From contig NZ_CP082945.1 of the NCBI RefSeq assembly GCF_019933235.1, forward strand, positions 1,612,001 through 1,676,000: a stretch of DNA of 64,000 bases, given 5' to 3'. The DNA comes from Streptomyces angustmyceticus. GTDB taxonomy: Bacteria; Actinomycetota; Actinomycetes; Streptomycetales; Streptomycetaceae. Below, piece after piece: positions 44,306 through 52,194 of this stretch (position 1 is its first letter; each line of letters starts with the position of its first letter). Under the pieces are notes generated by a model. The model was not told the origin of the DNA. It searched no databases and was given only the letters and a program-made list of their open reading frames with translations. A program made the translations under genes and the position numbers.

Positions 44306-45004
44306 ATGGCACCTATGCTCAGCCGGCTGCGCTTAGCCGCAGTCAACATCGACGGCGTCGTACTCAACGACACCTTCAGCCCGGTCATCCACCGATTCCT
44401 GGTCAGCAGGGGGTGTGCGTACACCGCCGAGGTGGAACGCAGCATCTTCTCGCAGCCACGAAGCGTCGCGGGCCGGATCCTCGCCCAGGCGATCGACGAA
44501 CCCGTCACACCTGAAGATGCGTTAGATCTGTACTTCAGGGAGCGTGCGCACTACCTGGAGACCCATCCGGTGAGGCTCAACGGTGGGGCGGTGGAACTTC
44601 TGGAGCGGCTGCGTGGGTTGGGGCTCCAGATCATTTGCTATGGCGGCCTGGCCAAGGACCACTTCGACGAGTTTCTCAGAGCGTACGCCGACCTCTTCGA
44701 CAACCCCGGGTACATCTGCACTGACACGTTCCGGCCCGGCATCCAGGAGATCATCACGGAGTACTTCGGCTTCACGTACGACGAGGCCGTCTTCATCGAC
44801 GACGTGGCGAACGTGGGCCTGGCGGCCAAGGAGCTCAATGTGCCGTTCATCGGCCACCCCACCAACTTCGAGTACAGCTTTCAGCCGCGGTTGATGCGCG
44901 AGATCGGCGTGCGGCACGTGGTTGAATCCCTGCACGCCGTCGACGAGGGCCTACTGCACAGGGTGGACCGGGAGGCAGCCCTCGGCAGCGTCTGGAGGGC
45001 CTGA
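44306..45004 (+). CDS. HAD-fold protein of butyrolactone clusters, nucleophile Asp replaced by Asn
   Basis: 232 residues; ATG after AGGGGGAAGCAGCAC. A Rossmann HAD core starts AAVNIDGVVLNDTFSPVIHR. The first Asp of DxD, normally the phosphoryl nucleophile, is Asn14, while Asp16 is kept. Motif IV is AVFIDDVANVGLAAKEL. Related HAD genes sit beside AfsA homologues, and a phosphatase step is needed for the hormone, but the Asn makes ordinary catalysis doubtful. It has two TTA codons (10 and 73), a strong sign of bldA control. The stop lies 1 nt before the SDR start. Confidence 0.85.
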   Translation: MAPMLSRLRLAAVNIDGVVLNDTFSPVIHRFLVSRGCAYTAEVERSIFSQPRSVAGRILAQAIDEPVTPEDALDLYFRERAHYLETHPVRLNGGAVELLERLRGLGLQIICYGGLAKDHFDEFLRAYADLFDNPGYICTDTFRPGIQEIITEYFGFTYDEAVFIDDVANVGLAAKELNVPFIGHPTNFEYSFQPRLMREIGVRHVVESLHAVDEGLLHRVDREAALGSVWRA

Positions 45005-45005
45005 C

Positions 45006-45758
45006 GTGCTGACAGGCAAGGTCGCCATGATTACCGGGGCGTCCAGCGGCATCGGCGCGGCGGCGAGTCGGCTGTTCGCCGAGGAGGGAGCCGCTGTGGT
45101 GCTCATGGCGCGGCGCAGGGACCGTCTCACACGCCTCGCGGAGGAGATCCGCGCGGCGGGCGGGTCCGCGGTCGCCGTCCAGGGCGACGTGGCATCGTCC
45201 AAGGCCGTCGAACGGGCCGTCGCGGCAGCCGTCGACACCTTCGGACGGCTGGACGCGGCCTTCAACAATGCCGGTTACGCCAGCGTCGGGACTCTTTTGC
45301 ACGAGATGGACGACGAGGAGTACACCCGGACCATGGACGTCAACGTGCGGGGCGTCTGGAACTGTCTGCATCATCAGATCCCGGCAATGCAGGCGTCCGG
45401 CGGCGGGGCAATAGTGAACACCTCAAGCGTCGCCGGCGTACTCGCCTCCAGTGCGTCCGCCGCGTACGTGGCCGCCAAGCACGCGGTGATCGGTCTGACC
45501 CGAGCCGCCGCGCGGGAATACGGTCCTTGTGGGATCCGGGTCAACGCCCTGGTCGTGGGCAGCACACGAACCGAGATGATGGACCAAGTACTGTCTGGTT
45601 CGCCTTGGTTGGAAGAGCGCTTCGTCAGACACACACTGCGCCGGCGTATGGCTGCCCCTGATGAGATCGCCCAGGCCGCAGCCTGGCTCTGCAGCGAGCG
45701 ATCCGAGTTCGTGACCGGCGCGGCCCTGCCCGTCGACGGCGGGAGAACAGCGGTCTGA
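45006..45758 (+). CDS. SDR reductase of the butyrolactone pathway
   Basis: 250 residues; GTG 45006 preceded by GGAGGG inside the HAD gene's end, so the pair is coupled. TGASSGIGAAAS, ARRRDRL (NADP-type Arg cluster), NNAG, Ser in VNTSS, YVAAK, and FVTGAALPVDGG complete a classical SDR. BarS1 and ScbB play the equivalent role, reducing the 6-keto group or the butenolide of the signal. The position after AfsA, receptor and HAD genes supports that reading. Confidence 0.88.
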   Translation: MLTGKVAMITGASSGIGAAASRLFAEEGAAVVLMARRRDRLTRLAEEIRAAGGSAVAVQGDVASSKAVERAVAAAVDTFGRLDAAFNNAGYASVGTLLHEMDDEEYTRTMDVNVRGVWNCLHHQIPAMQASGGGAIVNTSSVAGVLASSASAAYVAAKHAVIGLTRAAAREYGPCGIRVNALVVGSTRTEMMDQVLSGSPWLEERFVRHTLRRRMAAPDEIAQAAAWLCSERSEFVTGAALPVDGGRTAV

Positions 45759-45791
45759 GAGCGCGCTCGGCCCCTATCGGCGCATGGCCAA

Positions 45792-45832
45792 GGGCTGTCC
45801 CGTAACGCCCGCCAGAGAATACGGGACAGCCC
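45792..45832. terminator. 13-bp perfect inverted repeat after the SDR gene
   Basis: GGGCTGTCCCGTA (45792-45804) and TACGGGACAGCCC (45820-45832) are exact reverse complements with a 15-nt loop, 33 nt after the SDR stop. It would make a stable hairpin. There is no U-run, as is usual in Streptomyces. The arm also resembles ends of some IS5-type elements, but no transposase is near. Confidence 0.6.
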
Positions 45833-46072
45833 CTTAGGGGGCGAGAGGGACCGAGAAGCGGCTGGAGAGGCCGCCGCTCATCTCGCCGGGCGCCCTTGCC
45901 CGAGCCAGTGCCTCTGCGGACGATCCGCAGTAACCGCCGATCCTCGTCACCGTCGCCCCCCCCGGGCCTGCACACGTTCAGCCACGTGATCTTTCCTGCC
46001 ATCCGGTGCCGCCGGGCGCAGCAACCAACCGGTGCGTCACGGCACAGCGGACGTTACTTGATCCAGCACTGG

Positions 46073-46101
46073 AAAATAAAGCGAACGATTGCTTTTATTT
46101 T
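46073..46101 (+). promoter_or_regulatory. ARE-like site 3, upstream of the second receptor-like gene
   Basis: AAAATAAAGC and GCTTTTATTTT form a near-perfect palindrome around GAACGATT. It is strikingly AT-rich for this genome and ends 24 nt before the GTG of the TetR gene. It shares AGCGAACG with site 4. Confidence 0.7.
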
Positions 46102-46124
46102 GACCCTCGGATGGAGGTAACCCC

Positions 46125-46718
46125 GTGGTGGCTCAGGAGAGGTCTGCCCGCACTCGACAGCGGCTGGTGCACGCCGCAGCCGTCGAGATCGACGAGAATG
46201 GTTATGAAAGGGCCACACTGACTCGAATCTGCAAGTATGCCCAACTTTCCATAGGGGCGCTCACGTTTCACTTCAACTCCAAGCGTGACCTTGCCGACGC
46301 AGTGCGGGCTGATGCCCGCGCGCTCACGAACGACCGGATGAAGCAGGTCGCGCACGGACACGCCCCGGGGCTGGACTGCCTGATTCACCTGACCGGGGAG
46401 CTCGCACACCTCTTGGAGACAGAGGTGGTCGTGCGGTCGGCAGCTCGGCTGGAGCGGGACTGCCCAGGTGACGGCGGCTGGCTGGAGTCATGGCTCCCCG
46501 CGGTGCGGTGCCTGCTGCGGGAGGCGCAGCGGTCCGAGGAGCTTCGACCGGGAGTTGACCCTCAGGTCATGACCGCACTGGCTGTGCACCTCGTAACCGG
46601 CGCCGAAACCTTCGCCCGCGCCAGCGCAGGAGGGGCCGATCCGCATCTCCCGGCCGTGGCCACACAGTTGGAGCGCATGTGGGAGGTGGTGCTGCGGGGG
46701 GCAGTGGCCACTCCCTGA
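46125..46718 (+). CDS. second TetR-family receptor or pseudo-receptor
   Basis: 197 residues; GTG with GGAGG 7 nt upstream. HTH: AQERSARTRQRLVHAAAVEI, TRICKYAQLSIGALTFHFNS, the same layout as the first receptor. The pocket region GGWLESWLPAVRCLLREAQR places Trp123 at exactly the same residue number as in the first receptor, so ligand binding is possible. Paired receptors are common, one often being a pseudo-receptor that answers to antibiotics instead. The palindromic ARE-like site just upstream suggests it is itself regulated. Confidence 0.87.
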   Translation: MVAQERSARTRQRLVHAAAVEIDENGYERATLTRICKYAQLSIGALTFHFNSKRDLADAVRADARALTNDRMKQVAHGHAPGLDCLIHLTGELAHLLETEVVVRSAARLERDCPGDGGWLESWLPAVRCLLREAQRSEELRPGVDPQVMTALAVHLVTGAETFARASAGGADPHLPAVATQLERMWEVVLRGAVATP

Positions 46719-46759
46719 AGATGTCCGTCGCATCAGAGGCACTCACCCGATCACCCTTG

Positions 46760-46787
46760 AAAAACATAGCGAACGTTCTCTACGCTT
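46760..46787 (+). promoter_or_regulatory. ARE-like site 4, upstream of the biosynthetic genes
   Basis: AAAAACATAGCGAACGTTC followed by TCTACGCTT. The core AACATAGCGAACGTT matches site 2 closely and shares AGCGAACG with site 3. It lies 83 nt before ATG 46871 and is the natural switch for the run of genes to 54959. Confidence 0.65.
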
Positions 46788-46870
46788 CAAGAGCTTCCGG
46801 TGATCAGGGCGTGCGGATTCTCCGCACCCTGAGGCACACAGGTAGCCGATTGGTCGAATGGGGGAGCGTT

Positions 46871-47263
46871 ATGACAGTTGTGACCATGGGCGCAGTCGAC
46901 GTCGGCGGCTGCCCGGCCACGGCATTTCGCCGGCAGTCCTTCGCGTCCGAGGGTGAGCAGCTCGGGGAACAGGACCGACAACTGTGCGACATGCTCCAAG
47001 TCGCCAAAGGTGCGGGTGAGTTGACCTTCCGCAGACCCCCGCGGTCCAAGTCGGCGTCCATTGCGCTCTTCGGCGAGCGCGGCGCGGCGGTGGACTACGC
47101 GATCGGCGAAGTGCACAACCAGACGGGAACTGCGCGGCTGCGCCGGGAAGCAGCGATCCAGAGGACAGCCCCGCAGACCCCGGTCGACTTCTCCCTCCAC
47201 GAAATGCCCCGCCCGCGCGAGGCACGCTCGGGCGCCACGGCCCGCCCCGAAGAAGGAGTTTGA
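46871..47263 (+). CDS. orphan hypothetical protein, first gene after ARE-like site 4
   Basis: 130 residues from ATG 46871; the GGGGGAGCGTT before it is a fair ribosome site. I do not recognise the family. It has no signal peptide or membrane helix. The N-terminal half has one cysteine (GGCPATAFRRQSF) and an acidic helix EGEQLGEQDRQLCDMLQVAK. The middle is basic, and the tail from about residue 105 is proline/arginine-rich and probably disordered. It ends 1 nt before the ferredoxin reductase start, so it is coupled to it. It may be a small accessory factor for the redox chain. Confidence 0.65.
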   Translation: MTVVTMGAVDVGGCPATAFRRQSFASEGEQLGEQDRQLCDMLQVAKGAGELTFRRPPRSKSASIALFGERGAAVDYAIGEVHNQTGTARLRREAAIQRTAPQTPVDFSLHEMPRPREARSGATARPEEGV

Positions 47264-47264
47264 C

Positions 47265-48284
47265 ATGCCCGCGTCATATGAGCCAGCTGTCGATCTAGCC
47301 GTCGTCGGTGCTGGACCAAGCGGACTCTACGCCGCCTATTACGCCGGATTCCGGGGTCTGACCACCGCCGTCCTGGACACACTGCCGCACGTCGGCGGCC
47401 AGGTGGCAGCCATGTATCCGGAAAAACTGATTTACGATGTCGCCGCGCATCCAGCGATCAAGGGACGAGACCTCGTCGACAACCTGTTCCGGCAGGCGGC
47501 GCCGTTCGAGCCGCGCTACCTTCTGGGGCAGACCGTCACGACGCTGGACCGCAGCGGCTCAGGGTGGGTATTGGAAACCAACCGCGGAGCCCGCGTACGT
47601 GCCAGTGCTGTAGTCATCGCCGCCGGTCTTGGCAGGTTCGTGCCACGCAGGCTGCCGACAGCCAGTGACTACGAGGGCCGTGGGCTGGTGTACCACGTGC
47701 CACGCCTTGCCGAGCACCGTGGTCGTGACGTGGTGGTGGCCGGCGGCGGGGACAGCGCGGTGGACTGGGCGCTCGCCCTCGCTCCCATCGCCCGCTCTGT
47801 CACCCTCGTGCACCGACGGACCACATTCCGTGCCCACGAGCACAGCGTTCGGCAGCTGCGTGCCACGCCGGTGCGCGTCATCACCAACGCCCAGATCACG
47901 CGCTGCATGGGGGAACCACGCCTCGAAACGGTCGAAGTCCAAGCCGGCGAAGAACTCCTGACGCTACCCGCTCACACGCTGGTCACCGCGCTCGGCTTCT
48001 CCGCACACCTCGGGCCCATCGCCGAATGGGGTATCGATCTGGAATACCGGCAGATCAAGGTCGACGCGACCATGCAGAGCAACCTCTCCCGGGTCTACGC
48101 GGTCGGGGACGGGTGCACTTACCCCGGCCGGGTGCCCCTCATCTCTGTCGGCTTCGGCGAGGCTGCGACCGCCGTCAATCACGCCGCCGTGGCCCTGAGG
48201 CCCGGAGAGCGTCTCACGCCCGGCCACTCCTCGGACACTGTCCCTCCGCCCCAACTGACCATGTCGCCCATTGCTGTTGCTTGA
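47265..48284 (+). CDS. thioredoxin-reductase-like ferredoxin-NADP+ reductase
   Basis: 339 residues; ATG 47265 preceded by GAAGAAGGAG. FAD site VVGAGPSGLYAAYYAGFRGL, GGQVAAMYPEKLIYDVAAHP, NADPH site VAGGGDSAVDWALAL, and FAD-binding VYAVGDGCTYPGRVPLISVG. No CxxC is present, as in YumC-type ferredoxin reductases. It should pass electrons from NADPH to the 2Fe-2S ferredoxin encoded next, and from there to the membrane desaturase. Confidence 0.92.
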   Translation: MPASYEPAVDLAVVGAGPSGLYAAYYAGFRGLTTAVLDTLPHVGGQVAAMYPEKLIYDVAAHPAIKGRDLVDNLFRQAAPFEPRYLLGQTVTTLDRSGSGWVLETNRGARVRASAVVIAAGLGRFVPRRLPTASDYEGRGLVYHVPRLAEHRGRDVVVAGGGDSAVDWALALAPIARSVTLVHRRTTFRAHEHSVRQLRATPVRVITNAQITRCMGEPRLETVEVQAGEELLTLPAHTLVTALGFSAHLGPIAEWGIDLEYRQIKVDATMQSNLSRVYAVGDGCTYPGRVPLISVGFGEAATAVNHAAVALRPGERLTPGHSSDTVPPPQLTMSPIAVA

Positions 48285-48405
48285 CCTCGTACGTCGGCAC
48301 AACACCCGCGCACCGTACGGGCGCGGCCCAGCGGCCCGTAGAACAGCGGACACCACATCCCGGCGCTTCCGGGAATCTCTCATCTTCTCAGGGAGTCATG
48401 CACCA

Positions 48406-48705
48406 ATGGATCTCAAGAAACTGACTCTGATGCCACACGGCTTGGAGGTCCTTCTTCCCGAGGGAGCATCCTTGACCGAACTCGAACGGGGGACCTCCCA
48501 GAGGGTCATTCCGTTCGGCTGCCAGTCGGGGGCGTGCGGAGCCTGCATGATCGAGGTACTGGACGGCCTTGACTCGCTGGGCGAAATGGACCCCGACGAA
48601 GTCGATTTCCTCGAGGACCTCGGCCGGACGGATGGGCCATACCGACTGGCCTGCCAGTGCCGCCTCATGGACGCCGCGACAGTCCGCGTCGCGGAGGAGC
48701 AATGA
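48406..48705 (+). CDS. 2Fe-2S (plant-type) ferredoxin
   Basis: 99 residues from ATG 48406, with AGGGAG upstream. The cluster ligands are Cys39, Cys44 and Cys47 (FGCQSGACGACM); a fourth is Cys83 or Cys85 in RLACQC. The N-terminal beta-grasp strand (LKKLTLMPHGLEVLLPEG) is standard. It lies 121 nt after its reductase and before the desaturase, so it most likely supplies electrons to the diiron enzyme. Confidence 0.92.
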   Translation: MDLKKLTLMPHGLEVLLPEGASLTELERGTSQRVIPFGCQSGACGACMIEVLDGLDSLGEMDPDEVDFLEDLGRTDGPYRLACQCRLMDAATVRVAEEQ

Positions 48706-49027
48706 TCCCCGTCGGACAGAAGGCAACGTCGTCGGCACGTGCGACACGCCGACTGGCCTCCGGGGCCTGTGCTTGTCACATCAGGTAGAGCCGGATCCGA
48801 GCGCGATTCAGGACCACTGCTGGTGAAAGGCCCCAAGCGCTCGCGCTGATCCACGAAGCGCAATGTCCGACCACCACGGTCATCGCACTCGGCGCAGCGC
48901 TGCGCAACGAACACTGTCCGGCCGGCTCCCCGGGCTTCCATGACCCGACCTGTTCTGGCCATCCGTCTCGGCTGCCGCCGCCAGCTGACCGCAACCGCAA
49001 AGAACCTCGGAAACGATTGGAGTTCCT
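48706..49027. other. intergenic region before the desaturase
   Basis: 322 nt without a supported gene. Short frames are antisense to nothing and lack ribosome sites. I found no ARE-like site here. A local promoter for the desaturase is possible but not recognisable by eye. Confidence 0.4.
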
Positions 49028-50254
49028 ATGTCGGCGACCAACTCCGCAGTCCTAAAGCCCGATGCGCGTCCCGTCCACCCACCCGAAAGTCATGATCCTC
49101 GCGAGTCCATGACGCGGCTGCCCAAGGCGCTACAGCGCCCGCTGACCTTGTTCACCGGCAAGGCGTTGCCCGGCCAGACCTCCTTAGGGTGGACCCCCAC
49201 CCTTCACCTGGCCACCGCACTGGCTTCCACCGTCGCGGGCGTCCTGCTCGCCACGCTCGGATACGCGCTGGGCGGCGGCTGGCTGCTGCTCCTGATTCCG
49301 GGGTGGGCCCTCACCTTGCACGGCATGCGCAACCTACGGATGATGATCTACCACCAGTGTTCGCACCGGAACATGTACCGGCAGCGCAAGCTCGACCGCT
49401 TCATAGGGCACGGCATCTCCAGCCTGCTCATCATCCAGAACTTTCAACGATACAGCCGCGAACATGTCAAGGACCACCACGCCGCCGGGCACATGACGCT
49501 CAAGGACCCCACGGTCCAGGCCTTCCTTGTCAGTCTCGAACTTCACCCGGGCATGACCCGTCGCCAGATGTGGCGTCGAGTGCTCGGCAAGCTCATTTCC
49601 CCGCGCTTCCACTTCGCCTTCGCAGTCTCCCGCGCCCGGTCCTTCTGGAGCGAGTCGGCCCGCAGCGAGAAAGTCTCCGCAAGCGTCCTGTACGGAGCCG
49701 CCCTCGCTGCGACCGTGGCGACCGGCACCTGGCCGGCGCTGCTGATCATCTGGTTCGTGCCGCTCATTCCCCTGTTCCAGGTGAGCAACACACTGCGGCT
49801 GTGTGTGAAGCACACCTTCCCCGAACCCGGTATCGAGCTCCGCCACGGGCGCGAGTACTTCTCCAGCCTGACCAATGCCATCTTCATCGGCGACCCGATC
49901 CCGTCCGTCGAAATTCCGCTCGGGCGCCGAATCGCAGCCTGGGCCCGCTGGACGCTTCGACTGGTGTTTCTGCATGCACCGTCCCGCTACCTCGTGCTGA
50001 CTGGCGACACCGTGGTGCACGACTACCACCATCGCTATCCGGCGGCGCGGAACTGGGCGAACTACATCTTCGCCCGCCAGCAGGACATCGACACCGGCCA
50101 CCAGGGCTGGCCCCCGTACCACGAAGTCTGGGGACTTGTCCCGGCCATCAACTACGTCTTCGACTCGCTCTCCCATGCGGACGTCGAGGAGTACGACATC
50201 AATCGGCTGAAGGCGGTCAGCAAGCGCGAGCTGTTCGCCGCCTTCGACGACTGA
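49028..50254 (+). CDS. membrane fatty-acid-desaturase-family diiron enzyme
   Basis: 408 residues; TTGGAG before ATG. Transmembrane segments lie near residues 55-100 (TLHLATALASTVAGVLLATL, WLLLLIPGWALTL) and in the middle. The three histidine boxes are intact: H109-x3-H113 (HQCSH), H146-x3-HH (150-151, EHVKDHH) and H331-x2-HH (334-335, VHDYHH). The family inserts double bonds, epoxides or hydroxyls with O2 and ferredoxin. The two preceding genes provide that electron chain. It has a TTA codon at 53. The acyl or amino substrate is unknown. Confidence 0.9.
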   Translation: MSATNSAVLKPDARPVHPPESHDPRESMTRLPKALQRPLTLFTGKALPGQTSLGWTPTLHLATALASTVAGVLLATLGYALGGGWLLLLIPGWALTLHGMRNLRMMIYHQCSHRNMYRQRKLDRFIGHGISSLLIIQNFQRYSREHVKDHHAAGHMTLKDPTVQAFLVSLELHPGMTRRQMWRRVLGKLISPRFHFAFAVSRARSFWSESARSEKVSASVLYGAALAATVATGTWPALLIIWFVPLIPLFQVSNTLRLCVKHTFPEPGIELRHGREYFSSLTNAIFIGDPIPSVEIPLGRRIAAWARWTLRLVFLHAPSRYLVLTGDTVVHDYHHRYPAARNWANYIFARQQDIDTGHQGWPPYHEVWGLVPAINYVFDSLSHADVEEYDINRLKAVSKRELFAAFDD

Positions 50255-50289
50255 CACGGCGACCGGCACCTAGACGAGGAAACAGACCC

Positions 50290-50739
50290 ATGACGAAGCA
50301 AACAACAGCGCCCCGCACAGTGATCCTCGGGGTGGCCGCCAGCGACAGTCACGCCGTGGCCAACCATCTGATCGCCTACTCACTCCGGGGCGCCGGATTC
50401 GATGTCGTCAATCTCGGCACCTGCACCCCCGTTGAGGAATTCGCCGCGACGTGCCACGAACACGCTGACGCCGAAGCCGTCATAATCGGCAGCCTCAACG
50501 GCCACATCCACGAGGACTTGCGCGGCCTCGCCGAGGCCAAAGAGTCCGGGCAGATCGCCTGCCCGGTCATCGTCGGCGGGAATCTCTCCGTCGGCAGCCA
50601 CAAGGACGCATCCGCTCACGAGCGCCTCTACGCACTCGGCGTCGACCATATCCTGATCGACCCGGCGGAACTTCCCGCGCTTCTCAACAAGCTGCGCGCC
50701 GCACGGCACCGGACAACACCCCTGCGGGCGGCGTCATGA
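50290..50739 (+). CDS. glutamate (methylaspartate) mutase small, cobalamin-binding subunit
   Basis: 149 residues. A B12-binding Rossmann domain: VILGVAASDSHAVANHLIAY, then GSLNGH and VIVGGNLSVGS. The cobalamin-ligating His is in DSHAVA; the last Gly of DxHxxG is Ala here. It pairs with the next gene's catalytic subunit to interconvert L-glutamate and threo-3-methyl-L-aspartate through a radical rearrangement with adenosylcobalamin. ATG follows GACGAGGAAACAG. The stop overlaps the next start (ATGA). Confidence 0.92.
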   Translation: MTKQTTAPRTVILGVAASDSHAVANHLIAYSLRGAGFDVVNLGTCTPVEEFAATCHEHADAEAVIIGSLNGHIHEDLRGLAEAKESGQIACPVIVGGNLSVGSHKDASAHERLYALGVDHILIDPAELPALLNKLRAARHRTTPLRAAS

Positions 50740-52187
50740 CGAGTACGCACAGTTCCCTGGCCCTTCTCGGTCCCGCGGCCGGGAAGGGCCCCTCGGGAGA
50801 CATGATCCCGAACCTGCCCAGCCTGGCGGACTCCGCCGCCTATATCGCCGAACTCGGCAAACCCACGGCCGCCGATGTCCTCGAACGCTGCCGTGCCTCG
50901 GGGCGGGTCGCCATCCAACCTCGATGCGGCGTCGGCGGCCACACGGAGATGACCAACCTGCTGGGCACCCTGGAGGCCGAGGCTCGCCCCGACATCCTCA
51001 CTCTCACCATCGACTCGCACACCCGGCTCAAGCGCTTCGACGAAGCTCTGCGCACCCTGAACCTTCGCCCCTCCGACCTCAACGGCTACCCGCTGGTTGC
51101 CCACGGTTGGCGGCGCGGTCGAGAGCTGAACGAGTCGGTATCTGCCCCGCTGGAAGTCCGTCACGGCTCGCCGGATGCCAGGCGGCTCTTCGATGTCTCC
51201 GTTGCGGCCGGCATCACTTCCTTCGAGGGCGGCGGAATCTCGTACAACCTGCCCTATTCCAAGGCCGTGCCGCTCGCCGAGTCCCTCGGCGCCTGGCAGG
51301 ACGTGGACCGCCGGTGCGGCGAGCTCGTCGAGCACGGTGTGGTCATCGACCGGGAGCTGTTCGGCACTCTCACAGCAGTCCTCGTGCCCCCCTCTATCAG
51401 CTTGGCCATCAGTGTCATCGAGGCCGTTCTGGCGGCACGCTCCGGGGTGCACTGCATCTCGGTCGCGTACCCGCAGGGCGGACACCTGGCTCAAGACGTC
51501 GCGGCCCTTCGATGCATCCCACTGCTCGCCGAGCGCTACCTGCCTGCCGGCATTCAGGTGCACGCCGTACTACACGAGTTCATGGGGGTCTTCCCGCGGC
51601 AGCGTGGCAACGCCGAGGACCTCATCTTCTACGGCGCGCTGGTGGCTCGGCTCGGAGGGGCTTCCAAGCTCATCACCAAGACCTATCAGGAGGCGCACGG
51701 CATCCCCGACACTCAAGCCAACGTGGAGGGCCTGCGCCTCGCAAACCGCGCCAACTCCCCCTTGCTGGAGGTCCTCACGGTCGACGAGACGCGCATCGGC
51801 GAGGAAATGGAGTGGATCCTGGCTGAGGTCGGCGAGCTCATTGATCCCCTGATCGAGCAGGTGGACCTGATCGAAGCCGTAGCCGATGCATTCAACCAGG
51901 GCACCCTGGACATCCCGTTCAGCGCCAGCCGCTATGCGCGCTCCGACCTCATACCCCGGCGCGACGGCGACGGAGCCATCCGCTACCTGTCGGTCGGGGC
52001 CCTGCCGTTCTCCGCGGCCAATCGCCGTCGCAACGAGGAGCTACTCAAGGCCGGACCCGAGGACGGGACAAACCTCGGATCCCTCATGGCCGGACTCACC
52101 GGCGACATCGACTACTTCCGCAGGCTCTTCCGCGAGACCGACGAGACCCGTTCGTCCGGCACAGCCGACGACGACATCCCCAAGTGA
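50736..52187 (+). CDS. glutamate (methylaspartate) mutase catalytic subunit E
   Basis: 483 residues, a TIM-barrel radical mutase subunit. RVAIQPRCGVGGHTEMTNLL, LTIDSHTRLKRFDEALRTL, SFEGGGISYNLPYSKAVPL and TKTYQEAHGIPDTQANVEGL are hallmark regions. Length and order match GlmE/MutE. In Streptomyces clusters such pairs make 3-methylaspartate for vicenistatin-type starters and lipopeptides. Overlap with the small subunit gene ensures equal translation. Confidence 0.93.
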   Translation: MTSTHSSLALLGPAAGKGPSGDMIPNLPSLADSAAYIAELGKPTAADVLERCRASGRVAIQPRCGVGGHTEMTNLLGTLEAEARPDILTLTIDSHTRLKRFDEALRTLNLRPSDLNGYPLVAHGWRRGRELNESVSAPLEVRHGSPDARRLFDVSVAAGITSFEGGGISYNLPYSKAVPLAESLGAWQDVDRRCGELVEHGVVIDRELFGTLTAVLVPPSISLAISVIEAVLAARSGVHCISVAYPQGGHLAQDVAALRCIPLLAERYLPAGIQVHAVLHEFMGVFPRQRGNAEDLIFYGALVARLGGASKLITKTYQEAHGIPDTQANVEGLRLANRANSPLLEVLTVDETRIGEEMEWILAEVGELIDPLIEQVDLIEAVADAFNQGTLDIPFSASRYARSDLIPRRDGDGAIRYLSVGALPFSAANRRRNEELLKAGPEDGTNLGSLMAGLTGDIDYFRRLFRETDETRSSGTADDDIPK

Positions 52188-52194
52188 GGTATCT

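Noticed and set aside
45792..45832. Terminal inverted repeats of a miniature IS5-type element
   Set aside because: The arms resemble some IS ends, but the whole unit is only 41 nt and there is no transposase or target duplication, so a terminator is simpler.
49189..50739. Long frame running through the desaturase gene into the mutase small subunit
   Set aside because: Only its last 149 codons, from ATG 50290, are real; the upstream part is the wrong frame of the desaturase and is Pro/Arg-rich.
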